Part shown: in pieces, positions 1-11,400 of the stretch
Position numbering within the stretch: the stretch's first letter is position 1
Layout: the number at the start of each line of letters is the position of its first letter
From: Pelmatolapia mariae
Taxonomy: Eukaryota; Chordata; Actinopteri; Cichliformes; Cichlidae
Assembly: GCF_036321145.2 (NCBI RefSeq)
Contig: NC_086244.1
Location: forward strand, 41,777,868-41,841,867
Direction of reading: 5' to 3'
DNA: 64,000 nucleotides
Translations under genes and position numbers: made by a program
Notes under the pieces: generated by a model
What the model was told of the DNA's origin: nothing
What the model saw: only the letters and a program-made list of their open reading frames with translations
Databases searched by the model: none

Positions 1-2
1 CT

Positions 3-611
3 GTGATCAGGTACCCTGCTGGGGTAATAGGCTGGCCAAAGGAGGAGATAGAAGCCACTGACATAAAGACAAGAAAGCTCCTTACCATGCATGGAGGGTT
101 TCACCCCAAGTCCAGCACCCTGAGGCTGTACGCTAAGCGGAAGGAAGGAGGCCGGGGACTGGTGAGTGTCAGCACCACAGTCCAGGATGAGACAAGGAAC
201 ATCCACGAATACATCACAAAGATGGCCCCAACTGACAGCGTACTCAGTGAATACCTCAGGCAGCAGAAACCCAAGAAAGAGGAGGAAGGCGAGGAATCAT
301 CATGGAAGGACAGGCCCCTGCACGGTATGTACCACCGGCAGATAGCGGAGGTGGCTGATACCCAGAAATCCTACCAGTGGCTGGACAAAGCTGGACTGAA
401 AGACAGCACAGAGGCACTAATCATGGCAGCACAGGAACAAGCACTGAACACAGGATCCATAGAGGCTGGGGTCTATCACACCAGGCAAGACCCCAGGTGC
501 AGGCTGTGTAAAGATGCCCCTGAGACAATCCAGCACATAACAACAGGGTGCAAGATGCTAGCAGGGAAGGCATACAAGGGCTGTGTCCCAATTCAGGGTC
601 TGCACGCTTGA
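3..611 (+). pseudogene. LINE ORF fragment: region after the reverse transcriptase with CCHC knuckle
   Basis: The frame reads 202 codons from the first ATG, but it is the middle of a larger LINE protein cut by the window edge, so this ATG is not a real start. Near its end is a CRLC...H...C knuckle (C-x2-C-x7-H-x4-C), which in R2/R4-type LINEs precedes the endonuclease. The last dozen residues, from about base 579, are read through the terminal repeat of the inserted transposon and do not belong to the LINE. The product would be truncated and lack the endonuclease. Confidence 0.7.
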
Positions 612-1000
612 AGTACGCATTTTAAGTGCGATTACGTCACCGCCACGCGACGACGGCTGTCCCAATTCGAAGTGTACTTCAAATGCATACTGCAAATGCG
701 CCGTCGATTTCCCCAAATATCAAGCGTGGTCCGGTGCATGCTTCGTGGTCCCATATATCCCACAATTCATAGCGCGGCGGTGGGTGTGGATAATTTTGCC
801 GCAAAATACGGCAGAAGGGAGCGGCCAAAGAGTGAACTGTCAAAAGTAAGTACTGAATATGATGTCACTTATTTATGTGCGAATGTTTAATAACGAAGAA
901 CATTAAAACATTACTGTTGGCCACATGTCAGCAAAGTTGTGTGACATTAGTGATGTTTGTACTTTCAGCGTTAACTTGGTTTTAAAGCCTCTACTTCTAA

Positions 1001-1025
1001 ATATATATATATATATATATATATA
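1001..1025. repeat. (AT)n microsatellite
   Basis: Uninterrupted AT dinucleotide run inside the inserted DNA transposon. Confidence 0.95.
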
Positions 1026-2351
1026 GTTGACCTTAATCTTACAGAGAATGTGATGATTTTATGGATAATTAAAGTCAGTCATATATCCACAAACACAACA
1101 AGCTGAAAGTCAGTGATGCTGCTCGGTTTGCAGTCCTGAATATGACGGCACAAGCAGGATTCACTGCACTGTTAATGTTAGCTATGTTATATTGCTGCCT
1201 CTGTTCGGTGGTGTCGAGCCAAACGGACTTTAACGTGTGTTTGAACGAGCTGACGGTTCACTCGTTAAGCTGAAAGAAAGATTGTCACCTGTCTGTCTGT
1301 CCTGCACTCTCTCTCTTTCTCTGTCTCTCTGAATGTGGAATAAAAGTATGAACATGTATTTATAAGTTACACTTGTGTTTGAATCCTGCAGCTTATCACA
1401 CATTTGATTTCCATGTGTGACAACTGCAAGTGTCCAGAGTGAGGACAGACTGAGGGACCCACTGCTGCACATCATCTGTGAGGCTTTGCACCCCTGATGA
1501 TCCACCAGGACAAACTCAGCAGTGTGTGAGGAAGAGGAGGAGGAAGAGCCAGCAGCAGCTGACAGATGGAGAGAATAGACAGACTGTTCCCTGTTTGTGA
1601 AGGACTGCTAGGAAAGTTTAACATAACTAATTGTCTGTCCTGAATCAGTCTTATTAGGTAATGTTCAAATAATTATATCATTCCAGTGTTTTCAGTGTGG
1701 GAGAAAGTACTCAGGGCCTTCAAGTTACACACTATGAAAGGCAGAAACAAGTTTAATGTTCAGAAACCTAAAGTATGCATCAGCAGCAGAATGGAGCTAA
1801 AAATAAATGTTTGTTTCAGTTCTATGAAGCTTTGAGTATTTTGGATTATTAGTACTGCTGTGTTTGTTGCATCATATTGCTGTAATTGTTTATATGCTTT
1901 ATACATTCTGAGGTAAGTTGATCTATAGTGTTACATCATATTCTATAAGGATGTTATGTGTTTGTAGACTTTCTGCCCAGTTTGACCCATTTAGCAGAAG
2001 TCAGCCTGTTTAAGGCTCTGATATCTATTCTGTATGACTTAAAGCAGTTATGACATGGTCTGATTTTCTCACCCAATAAAGGAATATTTCATATATCAGT
2101 CTACTCTTCATTCTATCAGAAACAGTTTTCACAGCTCGTACATTTTCCTTTTTACACATGTATGTAAGCATTGAGCCAAATTTAGTAATGCCAACATATT
2201 AAACAAACAATATTTGTCTCTTATGCATAATACATCTGTATATACACTGTCAAAAATACTTGTCTTTGAGTGAAGATTTAAGGTGATAGGAAATATAAAT
2301 AGCTGCAACTTGAATCTTTGACCCAGAGTTCAAGCTCACTGCTGTAAAATA

Positions 2352-2428
2352 TGATATCTATATCTATCTATATCTATCTATATATATCTATATATATCTA
2401 TATATATATATAGATATATATATATATC
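2352..2428. repeat. (TATC)/(TA)n compound repeat
   Basis: Imperfect TATCTA and TATA units, also within the inserted transposon; partly self-complementary. Confidence 0.9.
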
Positions 2429-2860
2429 ATAATAATCTGACAATAAATATAATATTGGCCATATTATATTTACATTACCAGAGTGAGATGACTTTAGTCT
2501 CATGAACAACATGAGCTAATTGTTATTTACTAGCTAATCTTGAAATGACTGTTCAGTACAGAAATGAAGCCCAACAATCATGTTATCAGTCCCGTGGTCT
2601 CAGCCTCAGATACTCAACTAATCAAAGTGAAGTCATCAAAAAAATAAATCACCAACAAAACATTTTTTCTCCTTCATGTCTGCCAAACAATGCTGTATGT
2701 AACGTTTCTCGCGGTTAGTATCATGGTTGCTAGGCAACCTGAGCAGCACGACGAAGGCTAGACCGTCCCATTTCACAAGCCTCTCTCTTCCGCACTTCTC
2801 GTGCGTAGTACGCGTAGTGCGCGCACTTCAAGCGTGCAGACCCTGAATTGGGACACAGCC

Positions 2861-3358
2861 AAGGAACGCCGTAACCAAGTGGCCGGCATAGTGTACAGGA
2901 ACATCTGTGCCGAGTATGGCCTGGAAGTCCCGAGGTCAAAATGGGAGATGCCCCCAAGGGTGATAGAGAATGACCGGGCTAATATCCTGTGGGACTTCCA
3001 GATACAGACGGACAAAATGGTGGTGGTTAACCAACCGGACATAGTGGTGGTGGACAAACAGAAGAAGACGGCCGTACTGATCGATGTAGCGGTTCCGAAT
3101 GACAGCAACATCAGGAAGAAGGAACACGAGAAGCTCGAGAAATACCAAGGGCTCAGAGAAGAGCTCGAGAAGATGTGGAGGGTGAACGTGACGGTGGTCC
3201 CCGTGGTAATCGGAGCACTAGGTGCAGTGAATCCCAAGCTAAGCGAGTGGCTCCAGCAGATCCCGGGAACAACATCGGAGATCTCTGTCCAGAAGAGCGC
3301 AGTCCTGGGAACAGCTAAGATACTGCGCAGGACCCTCAAGCTCCCAGGCCTCTGGTAG
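2861..3358 (+). pseudogene. LINE ORF fragment: restriction-like endonuclease domain and C-terminus
   Basis: This frame continues the LINE protein after the insertion. It contains a PD...ID.A.P..SNI-type block (PDIVVVDK, then IDVAVPNDSNI) followed by a KEHEKLEKYQ stretch, the usual layout of the PD-(D/E)XK restriction-like endonuclease in R2/R4-type LINEs. It ends in a TAG stop at 3356. The ATG at 2801 belongs to the inserted transposon, so the LINE part begins at 2861. This domain nicks the target for target-primed reverse transcription. It is separated from its upstream half by the transposon, so the copy is inactive. Confidence 0.75.
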
Positions 3359-3422
3359 AGGACCCGAGCTTGAAGGATAAACCGCCCACAGGGGTGAGTG
3401 GGGAATTTTTTTTTCTTTTTTC

Positions 3423-3451
3423 CACACACACACACACACACACACACACAA
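3423..3451. repeat. (CA)n microsatellite
   Basis: About 14 CA units directly after the T-rich LINE 3' end. Confidence 0.95.
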
Positions 3452-3497
3452 ATATATAAATAAAATTTGTTATTAACTTTATAGTTGATCATTTCTC

Positions 3498-3503
3498 TTT
3501 ATT
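3498..3503 (-). terminator. mfn2: Candidate poly(A) signal of mfn2
   Basis: TTTATT on the plus strand reads AATAAA on the minus strand. It is the only exact AATAAA I saw on the minus strand between the mfn2 stop (5341) and the LINE end (about 3415). It would give a 3' UTR of about 1.8 kb. This is inference without transcript support. Confidence 0.4.
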
Positions 3504-5340
3504 TACTTTTACACATACATACACATTTTAATAGGGCAAGAAATTACACTAGTTGCATGTAAAGGCTGCATGCAGGTACTGTCAATGTCCCAAAGGCAGA
3601 AAACTGTTCTGTTGGTGTACAATTGCTTTAGGGTAAAACAAAAGAAAAGAAACAGAGCAAATGGATGAAAAGCATATATTTGCCCTAAAAAAAAAAACGA
3701 ATCCCAAAACAAAAAAACAACAACAAAAAAACCAAAACAAATAAAACAGGGTTATTACAGCAGCATCATTTGGCAACACAAACAGTCTGTATACAACCGT
3801 GGACAATTAAGTCACATCTACTGTGATGTTTCTTCTTTGTCACTGCTTCCAGTTCAAAATAATAATTTCATTCTGCTCACACTTCTGAAAGCACAACATT
3901 TAGTGGAAGTGAAAAATGTTACTTCACACATACTGCACAGTGCTAAACTTTCAAATTGGCTTTGTTAAAGGAAGAGCCAAACACCAAACACAAAGATGTT
4001 GTGATATCCGCGAGAAGCTGGAACTAGAAATCAGCTCAAGAATCTAAAAATAAATAAAAATATAATAAAGTTGCATGTTCTTTACTTTAGCTAGTCTAAG
4101 CTCAACTGTGTGGCTCTAGTCTTTTTTCTGCAATTCTGCTAAATGGTGCAGGTGAAGCAAACCATTTCTAAAAGTTTCTAAATGTTCTTCTAATCAGAGA
4201 GCATCAGAAAGCAAACAAACAGTGAATGTTTGCTCTTAACAAGTACTCTGAGTATCCAAAACCTGCTGTATCTTATTATTCACTGTTACAGCTTAACAAA
4301 GGCCCAACTGTGCAGCTGTCCTCTGTCACTTTACAAGTCGGAGCAACAATGACCAGCTGTTTTAAAGAGACTAAAAAATAAATAAATAAATAATAACAAT
4401 CAAAGTGTTCTGACAGATCAAGACATGGACCAGACTTCTGGGGGGGCAGTGTCCACTAATGTCTGGAGCTACAAGTCTGGCCCCAGATCCTTTAAGGTAA
4501 GACTGAGCTTGCTCCGATTAGACTCTGGAGGCTGGGTCAACATCCTTTTGTCTTTCCTCAGACGTTCGTTGTTATGGTGGAAACGCTGTCTCACTCGAGT
4601 GTGTGTTTATCTGTAACAATGTGTAAGCAGGTGGGACATATCAAAGTAAAGCCTTACATCTGCAACAGCAAGAGTGGCTTAATCTGACAACGTCACAAGA
4701 AAAAGAATAAAAGGTTATATACAATCTCTTATTATTTAACTGCAAAGCAATTTCTGATCTTTTTAGTCATTCGGATGTGTGGTGTCTTATCAGTAGCAAT
4801 AATAAAGGAAATGCACATCAAATGTCTGTGTGTGTGTCATCATGACGCAATGGAATATCATGGAGAATTGTCGTTACTACCACATACTACACACACACAT
4901 TTTCCCATTCACTGGTGGAGTGTCTTACTTCTGTATTTGTCCAGTGTTCACATGTATACACAAAATCACATCTATACAGGCAGAAAGTGCCAGGTTAAGC
5001 AGAATTCCATTAAAGGACAGTGTGACAGAGTTTTTGACAGAAGGTGGTGGGTGTGACTGATCAGTGCTGATGAGCCATCAACAGATGGCCAGTTCATGTT
5101 CATTTGCACATTACCACAACTGAACACGAACAAGCTCAACAGACTGATCCTGACATCACGTCTACACAACTAATTAGCAGCTCCTTCAACTTATGTCAGA
5201 TATCCAAACCACGCCTTCTGTTAAAAGTAATGTTAGTATTTCTCTCAGTGACTTCAAATACACCTGTGAGGAACCATTAACAGATGTACAAAACGTTGCT
5301 CCGGTGCCACTCTCTCCCTCTGAGGATGTTCCACCTGGTT
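3504..5340 (-). other. mfn2: Probable mfn2 3' untranslated region
   Basis: This follows the mfn2 stop codon and holds no convincing coding frame. It is A-rich in places (3687-3745, 4370-4400) and has no recognisable mobile-element ends. I assign it to the 3' UTR because the next candidate poly(A) signal is at 3498; the true end is unproven. Confidence 0.4.
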
Positions 5341-5410
5341 TTACTTGCTGTGATGAAGATACTGCTGGGTGAACATGTTGAGCTCACTGTCCAGCCAGCC
5401 CGCTTTATTC
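5341..5410 (-). CDS. mfn2: mfn2 coding exon 17 (C-terminus and stop)
   Basis: Encodes NKAGWLDSELNMFTQQYL followed by HHSK and TAA at 5343-5341. It sits about 1.45 kb from exon 16; the acceptor is tttttcag. Confidence 0.93.
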
Positions 5411-8400
5411 CTGAAAAAGAACACAGACGAAAACACACGTTTAAAAAACAAACAAAAAAAAAAAATAGACAATTATGCAACAAGTTGCATGTTTAAAAGA
5501 GACACCTGCAAACAGCATGTGTTGATCAGAAATATAGTCACCCTGAGATCATGCTTGAACATGGCACAGTGCAAAAAACACTCTGGCCCTGCTGTGAATG
5601 GCTGCACAACTCAGTTTGGAGCCTGGCACAGCCTGGTGTAGTTGGTGGACTTCGAGGTTCCAGTTTATGTGCTGCTTTTTCTTTTTGGACCAGAAACATG
5701 TTTTCTTTCACTCTCTGCAGTTGTGTTATCAGTGTTTTTGCTAAAAACTGGGGGCTGTCTGGGTTTAATGTTGTCAGGCGTTTTATTCACATGCTGCTGT
5801 TAATTACGTTTCTGTTGCAGGTCTCTTTTTAGTCACAAATGTGGGCAAAACTCTCATGTTTACATCATCATATAAAAGCATAGAATGTGTCCATTTATAA
5901 TTGAATTACTTGATGAATCACACCAGCCCTACAAATTTATTTAGTGTGAAGTCACTCTTCTTCAAGTACAGCTGGTTGATACAGCTTCAAGGGAACTCTT
6001 TGCATCCACGCTTGAACAGAACACATGGACAAGTAAGAGACAGCACAGTGTTGTTCATGATAAATTGGATTTGCCTTACTATAAGTTCATGTTGCACCTC
6101 CACATATAAGAACATGTGTTGCTGCGTGCACACAGGTTCAGGCCCAGACTTTTGTTTGTTTGCAGAGACACTCGATCATTTCATCCCCAACCCCCACCCC
6201 ATTGGAGCCTGGTTCCTGAACTCACCCCAAGTGGTGAGCAGTGACCAAAGTATAAAAACACAGACTACATACAGAAATACAGGAATACAGTCGCTATTCC
6301 TCCACATCAAATGGAGCCCGTGGAGATGGTTCAGGAATCTGATTAAGATGGATCCTAGGAAAAGTGGTTCCGGGCACTTCCTACCGGAAGGAGACTGTGG
6401 GGTGGACCCAGGAAATGTTGAAGCATGCATCACCAGTTTCACGGGGCTAATGCAAACAACTGTTCACATTCACACCAATGGCCAATTCCGAATCATAAAT
6501 TAGTCTAATGTGCCTGTCTTTGAACTGTGGTAGCAAGCCCAGATACTGAAGAGAACCCATTTAGGCACAGGGAGGACATGCAAACACCACATAGAAAGAC
6601 CCCAGCTTGTCAGCAGGTTGGAACCTAGAACTCTTTGAAATAGCTTGTCACCTGTAACCTGTGAACAAAATGTTTAATAATGCCTAGTGTTTTACAAGTT
6701 TGACAGTTAACTCGCTCTTTCTACCACCGCAATTTCATTTTAACTGGAAATATGTTTATAGTCAGGTCTTTGCTCCTCATCACTCCGCCCAAGGCTCTAC
6801 ATTGTAAAGAGAGACACACAGCATGCATGAGCAAAGAGCCACAGTTGAGGTTAGCATTTTTACCGTAGCAGCTTAGCCTTGCTCTGGAGGCTGTCCAGCA
6901 TCTCAATCTTGCTGTTCATGTCAGTGATGTCATCTTCAAGATTTTGACGGGTGATGTCTACCTGCTGGCAGAGCTGAGCAAACACCCCAGCCAATTCCCT
7001 GTCGACCACACACAGCGTTAGAAAGGCTCGACAATATTCAGTGCTGGATCACAAATATACTTGGCATTCTCTCCTGTAACATTAGTCTAATTATGTGTGC
7101 TCACTGCTGGACTTGGTGGCTGCAGTTGGATCCAGTGTAACTGACAATGAGCTGTAGCTTCTCACTGGCGTAATCCACAAACTGCCTCTTAAAGGCTCTT
7201 TCTTTGGCCTTGGTGGTCCAGGTGAGCCGCTCATAGATGTAGAGGAGCCCATAAAGGCCCAGTGACAGAGCGATGAGACGCCAGCCCACTGCTTTCCAGA
7301 TCTACACAGAATGAAAGACCAAGGTCAGGCTGAAACATAGGCTGAGCACTAAGTCTAAGTTTAATGGTTGGCTATTATGAAATAACAAAAGGCATGAGGA
7401 AATAAAATCAGCATTCAAAAAGTTAGTTTGGAATCTTCATAGTGCAAAAATTTGAATAACTCTTTAATAAAAACTATGATAAAATGATGAACTTAACGAG
7501 AAAGCCTTTCTCGCAAGTGTTACAGGTGGTGACTAAACACTGTTGCTGTAGTTTTATTGTGCTTTTTGCCAGCACGTAATCAAAAACATCACAGTTCAGA
7601 TCATTTCAACTCCCATCCCACAACAGGAAAAGCAAGTACTGTCCCATTTTCAGAGCTTTGCAATTCACTCTGTAGAGCATTATAATAAGTTTGTTGCCCA
7701 TCACTACCTCTTTGATTCTGGAATACCAAAACAGATCTGTTTCCTTAATATTTCATTCAATTCTAATTGTGTGCGGTGTGTTTGTAGATCCTCACCACTC
7801 CACCAACGACAAGAACACCCATGGAAGTACGGGAGGTGAGGGAAGCAAGACCGGTCACCATAGAGACCATCAGCTCCTCCTGGGTCATGGCGCTTTGTGG
7901 AAATGGAGGCATGCTGGTGCTGACCGGTGTCAAGGCCATTGGGCGAGGAACCTGTATGGACAACGCAGCGAATAACCTCACAAAGCACACAGCCCTGTAT
8001 AGATCAATGGTTTTATTCTGGTCATGTCCAACAGTAGGACACAGCTGAAGGTGAAAAGGAAGCTTTCTATATCAATTTAGATATGTGATTATGCTTTTTT
8101 TTTTCATGATTCTATGCATCAAATATGCTTTTTAATGGTATACAATGTTGCTTATGTAGACACTTTGAGGAACTTTATGCTTCTGGCAATGTTACCTGGT
8201 CATTGTAGCCCATGAGAACGCGTCGGGTATTCTTGGGACCGAGGAAGCGGTTGACCAGCATGGTCCAGCCCAGAGAGAAGTGGAAGCTGATATCTTCCTG
8301 GAAGTCACTGCAAAGCTTGTCACAGGCGAGGTCATAACTGAGGCTGAAGCACTGACTTCGAGGCACCAGCTTGTCAACCTGCTCTCTCACGGCACTGGGC

Positions 8401-11400
8401 AGCAAAGGCTTCAGACCCTCTGCAGACATGAACAGAAAACAACAGCGTCATTGTGAAAATAAATAACTATTTTCTGCTTGGCTATGAATTACAACACAAC
8501 AGCAATAACGACAACAACACAATTTTCAAACAATAACTATTCCATATAGTGTAACTACTTGCATGCCACAAATACACGTGTTTGGCAATCATAGCTGAAA
8601 ACCTCATAGTGGCTTAATGTAAACCGGAGCCTGTTGAAGTAGAAAGGTGGACATGTTACCAATCATGTCATTCTGTGTGGTCTGCAGTGCACTGCTGATG
8701 GAGGTGGAGCACCTCTCCGACATGTTCTTGCCCAGGCCCTCCTCTATGTGCCGATGGAGTTCCTACAACAAACAATGACAAAGAAAAGTTAAAGCATTAG
8801 TTTTTTCTGAAAGGTTTAACGACAATCCCTTATATAAGATGTCATTACAGACCACAATCTGCACGTCTCTTTCACTGACACCTTTGATTAAACCACAGTT
8901 GACAACCTTTTTTCTACTGTGTAGGTTCAGGGCAGCTAACAAACATCCAAACTACATGATGATATGGAAACAGGTATATTTTATTGGCCGGGCATCCAAA
9001 AGAATGTGCGCTGATGGTGTGCATCCTGCCTGAAGTGTCAGATGGTTAACCATTCCAAAAGCCTCTTTGCACCCATTATCAGGTCTCATTTGACTGCACA
9101 CTTAAATGGTAAATGGTAACTGAACTCTTATGATTCTTATGTAGCGCTTTTCTACTCTCCCGCACTCAGGACTCAGGGCTTTATACAACATGCCACATTC
9201 ACCCATTCACACAAGCACTTTTTCTGTGCTTTTAAGATTCTAACATTAAAAGGTGGATGCATGAGAGAGCAACTTGGGGTTAAAATCTTGATATTTATAT
9301 CTTAATATCAAAGATATTTGGCATGCAGTCTGGGGGAGCCAGAGTTCAAACCACCAACCTTCCGGTCAGTAGATGACCTGCTCTACCTCCTGAGCTACAG
9401 CCACCCCCTTCTGAGCTACACTTAAAGAGCTGTATGAATTATTTGGCATTAAATAATTCATACGCAATTGGATCGCTGATTAGACCCTCAGTTGTTTGCT
9501 GAGGTGCTCCAGGTCACGGGGGTGTTGGACCTGGTTAAGGAAAGCTGGAAGGAAGGTCCAAGCCCAGCTAAAAGCCAGATTTAATACGTCTTGGACCTGA
9601 GAGCAAAGCTGCACACACTGGGGAGGTTGTTATGTGAAAATCAGCTTCAGGCCCAGGAACGTTAACTTACAGCCAATTCCAGTCTCTGCTCGAGGAGATG
9701 GATAGCTCATACAAAGACATCCCGCTCCACTGTGCTGTTAGATGGCTTATCTGTAGAAAGTATCTTGCTGATAGAACTGGACATCTCAACGAGCACATTC
9801 TCAAACTGCAGGAATCAGGACAAAATGTTTTAGATATACGCGACAAGTGGAAGGCTTTGGTTCAAAAGCTGGCAGTTGTTTTTTTTTCAAGCGATGTTGA
9901 AACATTCTGCCACTTCAAACGCCTCAAGGAGCTGTCCACGGTCCTGATATCATCTCTTATATGACCCTGGGATGAAACTGTGGAGTCCAAAGTGAGACCC
10001 AGATTGTGACTTTCTGTGGATGGTGGGATGGGGCAAGTGTCAATGTCAGTGAGTAGATCTCCATCTTTTGGAGAAGGGCTTTTGGGGGCCACAACTGACC
10101 TGACTAAACATAAAAGGCTAAATGTTTAGAGAGAATTGGCCAAAATGCTGAAAAAGGGGTTGAAAAGTCGCCCAGCGCGTCATAGTTCTTGTAGTGAAGG
10201 GTCTATAAACATCACGAGCAGTGTGGTTCGTGCAGCAGGGAAAATGAGTGGGACTGCCCCACTCATTGTGTGTGTGTGTGTGTGTGTGCGCGTGTGAGTG
10301 AGTGAGAGAGAAAGGAGAGTTGAAAACAAGTCGCGACCGATCATAATAACCACTACAGCCATTGCAGAGTGCCTGACGAGCCCAGCTGTAAGTAAGCTGT
10401 TAAGAGTCAACTGTACACTGTGTTCGCCACCTCTGAAACAATAGAGTTCTGTTGGAGCAGCCTTTTAACGCCTCTCTCTGTCTCTCGCTAGCAAAGTTGA
10501 CCCAGACAGTAAAGCTAACTACCGGCTACCAGCCCGACACGGAACCCGACGTATTAACCAGAGGTCTCTTTACCATGGTTCAGAGTCGTGGACCTGGCCG
10601 AGGTAAAAACAGAGTACAAACTGTGTTAGTTCAGTAAGAGAGTCTAATGTGTACACTCATGTCTGCATTTTCATTTTGTTAAATATGAACAAAATGATAG
10701 CAGATAGTAATCCAGGTCATTGTGGTCTAAGGAGCTTGGAAAGAAAAGTGTCTTAAAGAAGCTCCTTAGATTAACACATAAGGTTCATAGAAGACTGAAT
10801 GATTTTAGGTTTTAAAGCCATGATATCAAAAATCTGTCAGTTTTGACTGATTGACTGGAGGATTTCAAGTGGAGACAATATTGTGCAATTAACATACCCT
10901 GATGTACTTTCACTACACCTAAAAAGTTGATTCTGTTCATCTGGACGTAGCGTTTTCAGTGGGAGAAATATTTCATCACTCATTCAAGTTTGCATAATGA
11001 CTGGAACTAGCACCAGTGGTGAACAATGGGCTGTGAGGTCAGTTCCTTAATGATTGACCAGGGAGGATGTGAAAAAAATGATAGGTTAGCCTTGTTAGAC
11101 AGTGACATTTCCATCAGTAATGGGGTACATTTAAAAGTCGACGTGTACTGCAGACCAAAGCATACGGATCAGTATTTAGGGTTTGACTCTCATCATCCAC
11201 TGGAGCACAAATTGGGTGCCCTCAGGATGCTACAACACAGAACGAATAGCATCCTCACAGACACAGCGGCCAGGAAAGCAGAAGAACGTCATATCAAGAA
11301 GGCCCCGAGTAAATGTAAAAGTCTGAGAATATGCTAAAGTTAAACTCACATTTTTGTAGACCTTGAGCACCACTGGTGATGGATGGAAGTCCATATGAAA

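Larger units (their letters stand above)
579..2860. mobile_element. Non-autonomous DNA transposon with ~36-bp inverted ends (PIF/Harbinger-like)
   Basis: The left end starts GGCTGTGTCCCAATTCAGGG at 579. Its reverse complement closes the element at 2860, and the two ends match for about 36 bases. The element splits the LINE frame: the 3-bp word AAG precedes it (576-578) and follows it (2861-2863), and removing one copy rejoins the LINE reading frame. A 3-bp duplication with GG-starting ends fits PIF/Harbinger, but no transposase frame is visible in the 2.28 kb. A second internal copy of the motif CTGTCCCAATTCGAAGT lies at about 658-674. The interior is A/T-rich with simple repeats. The superfamily is inferred. 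Confidence 0.65.
1..3415 (+). mobile_element. R2/R4-type LINE, 3' part, split by a DNA transposon
   Basis: This is the 3' end of a non-LTR retrotransposon of the group that carries a C-terminal restriction-like endonuclease (R2/R4/Dong/Rex6-like). The left part (to about 578) has the post-reverse-transcriptase region with a CCHC knuckle. The right part (from 2861) has the endonuclease and the stop at 3356-3358. The stretch 579-2860 is a foreign insertion. A short 3' UTR runs to about 3415, before a T-rich and CA-repeat stretch. A second, more decayed copy with the same protein motifs is at 13680-14206 on the minus strand. The clade name is inferred from motif layout only. Confidence 0.75.

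Noticed and set aside
5901..6503. 200-codon plus-strand frame
   Set aside because: It lies in an mfn2 intron, overlaps a V-SINE-like fragment, and its composition shows no domain.
7763..7990. A single-exon 75-codon protein on the minus strand
   Set aside because: It is mfn2 exon 14 read through both splice sites.
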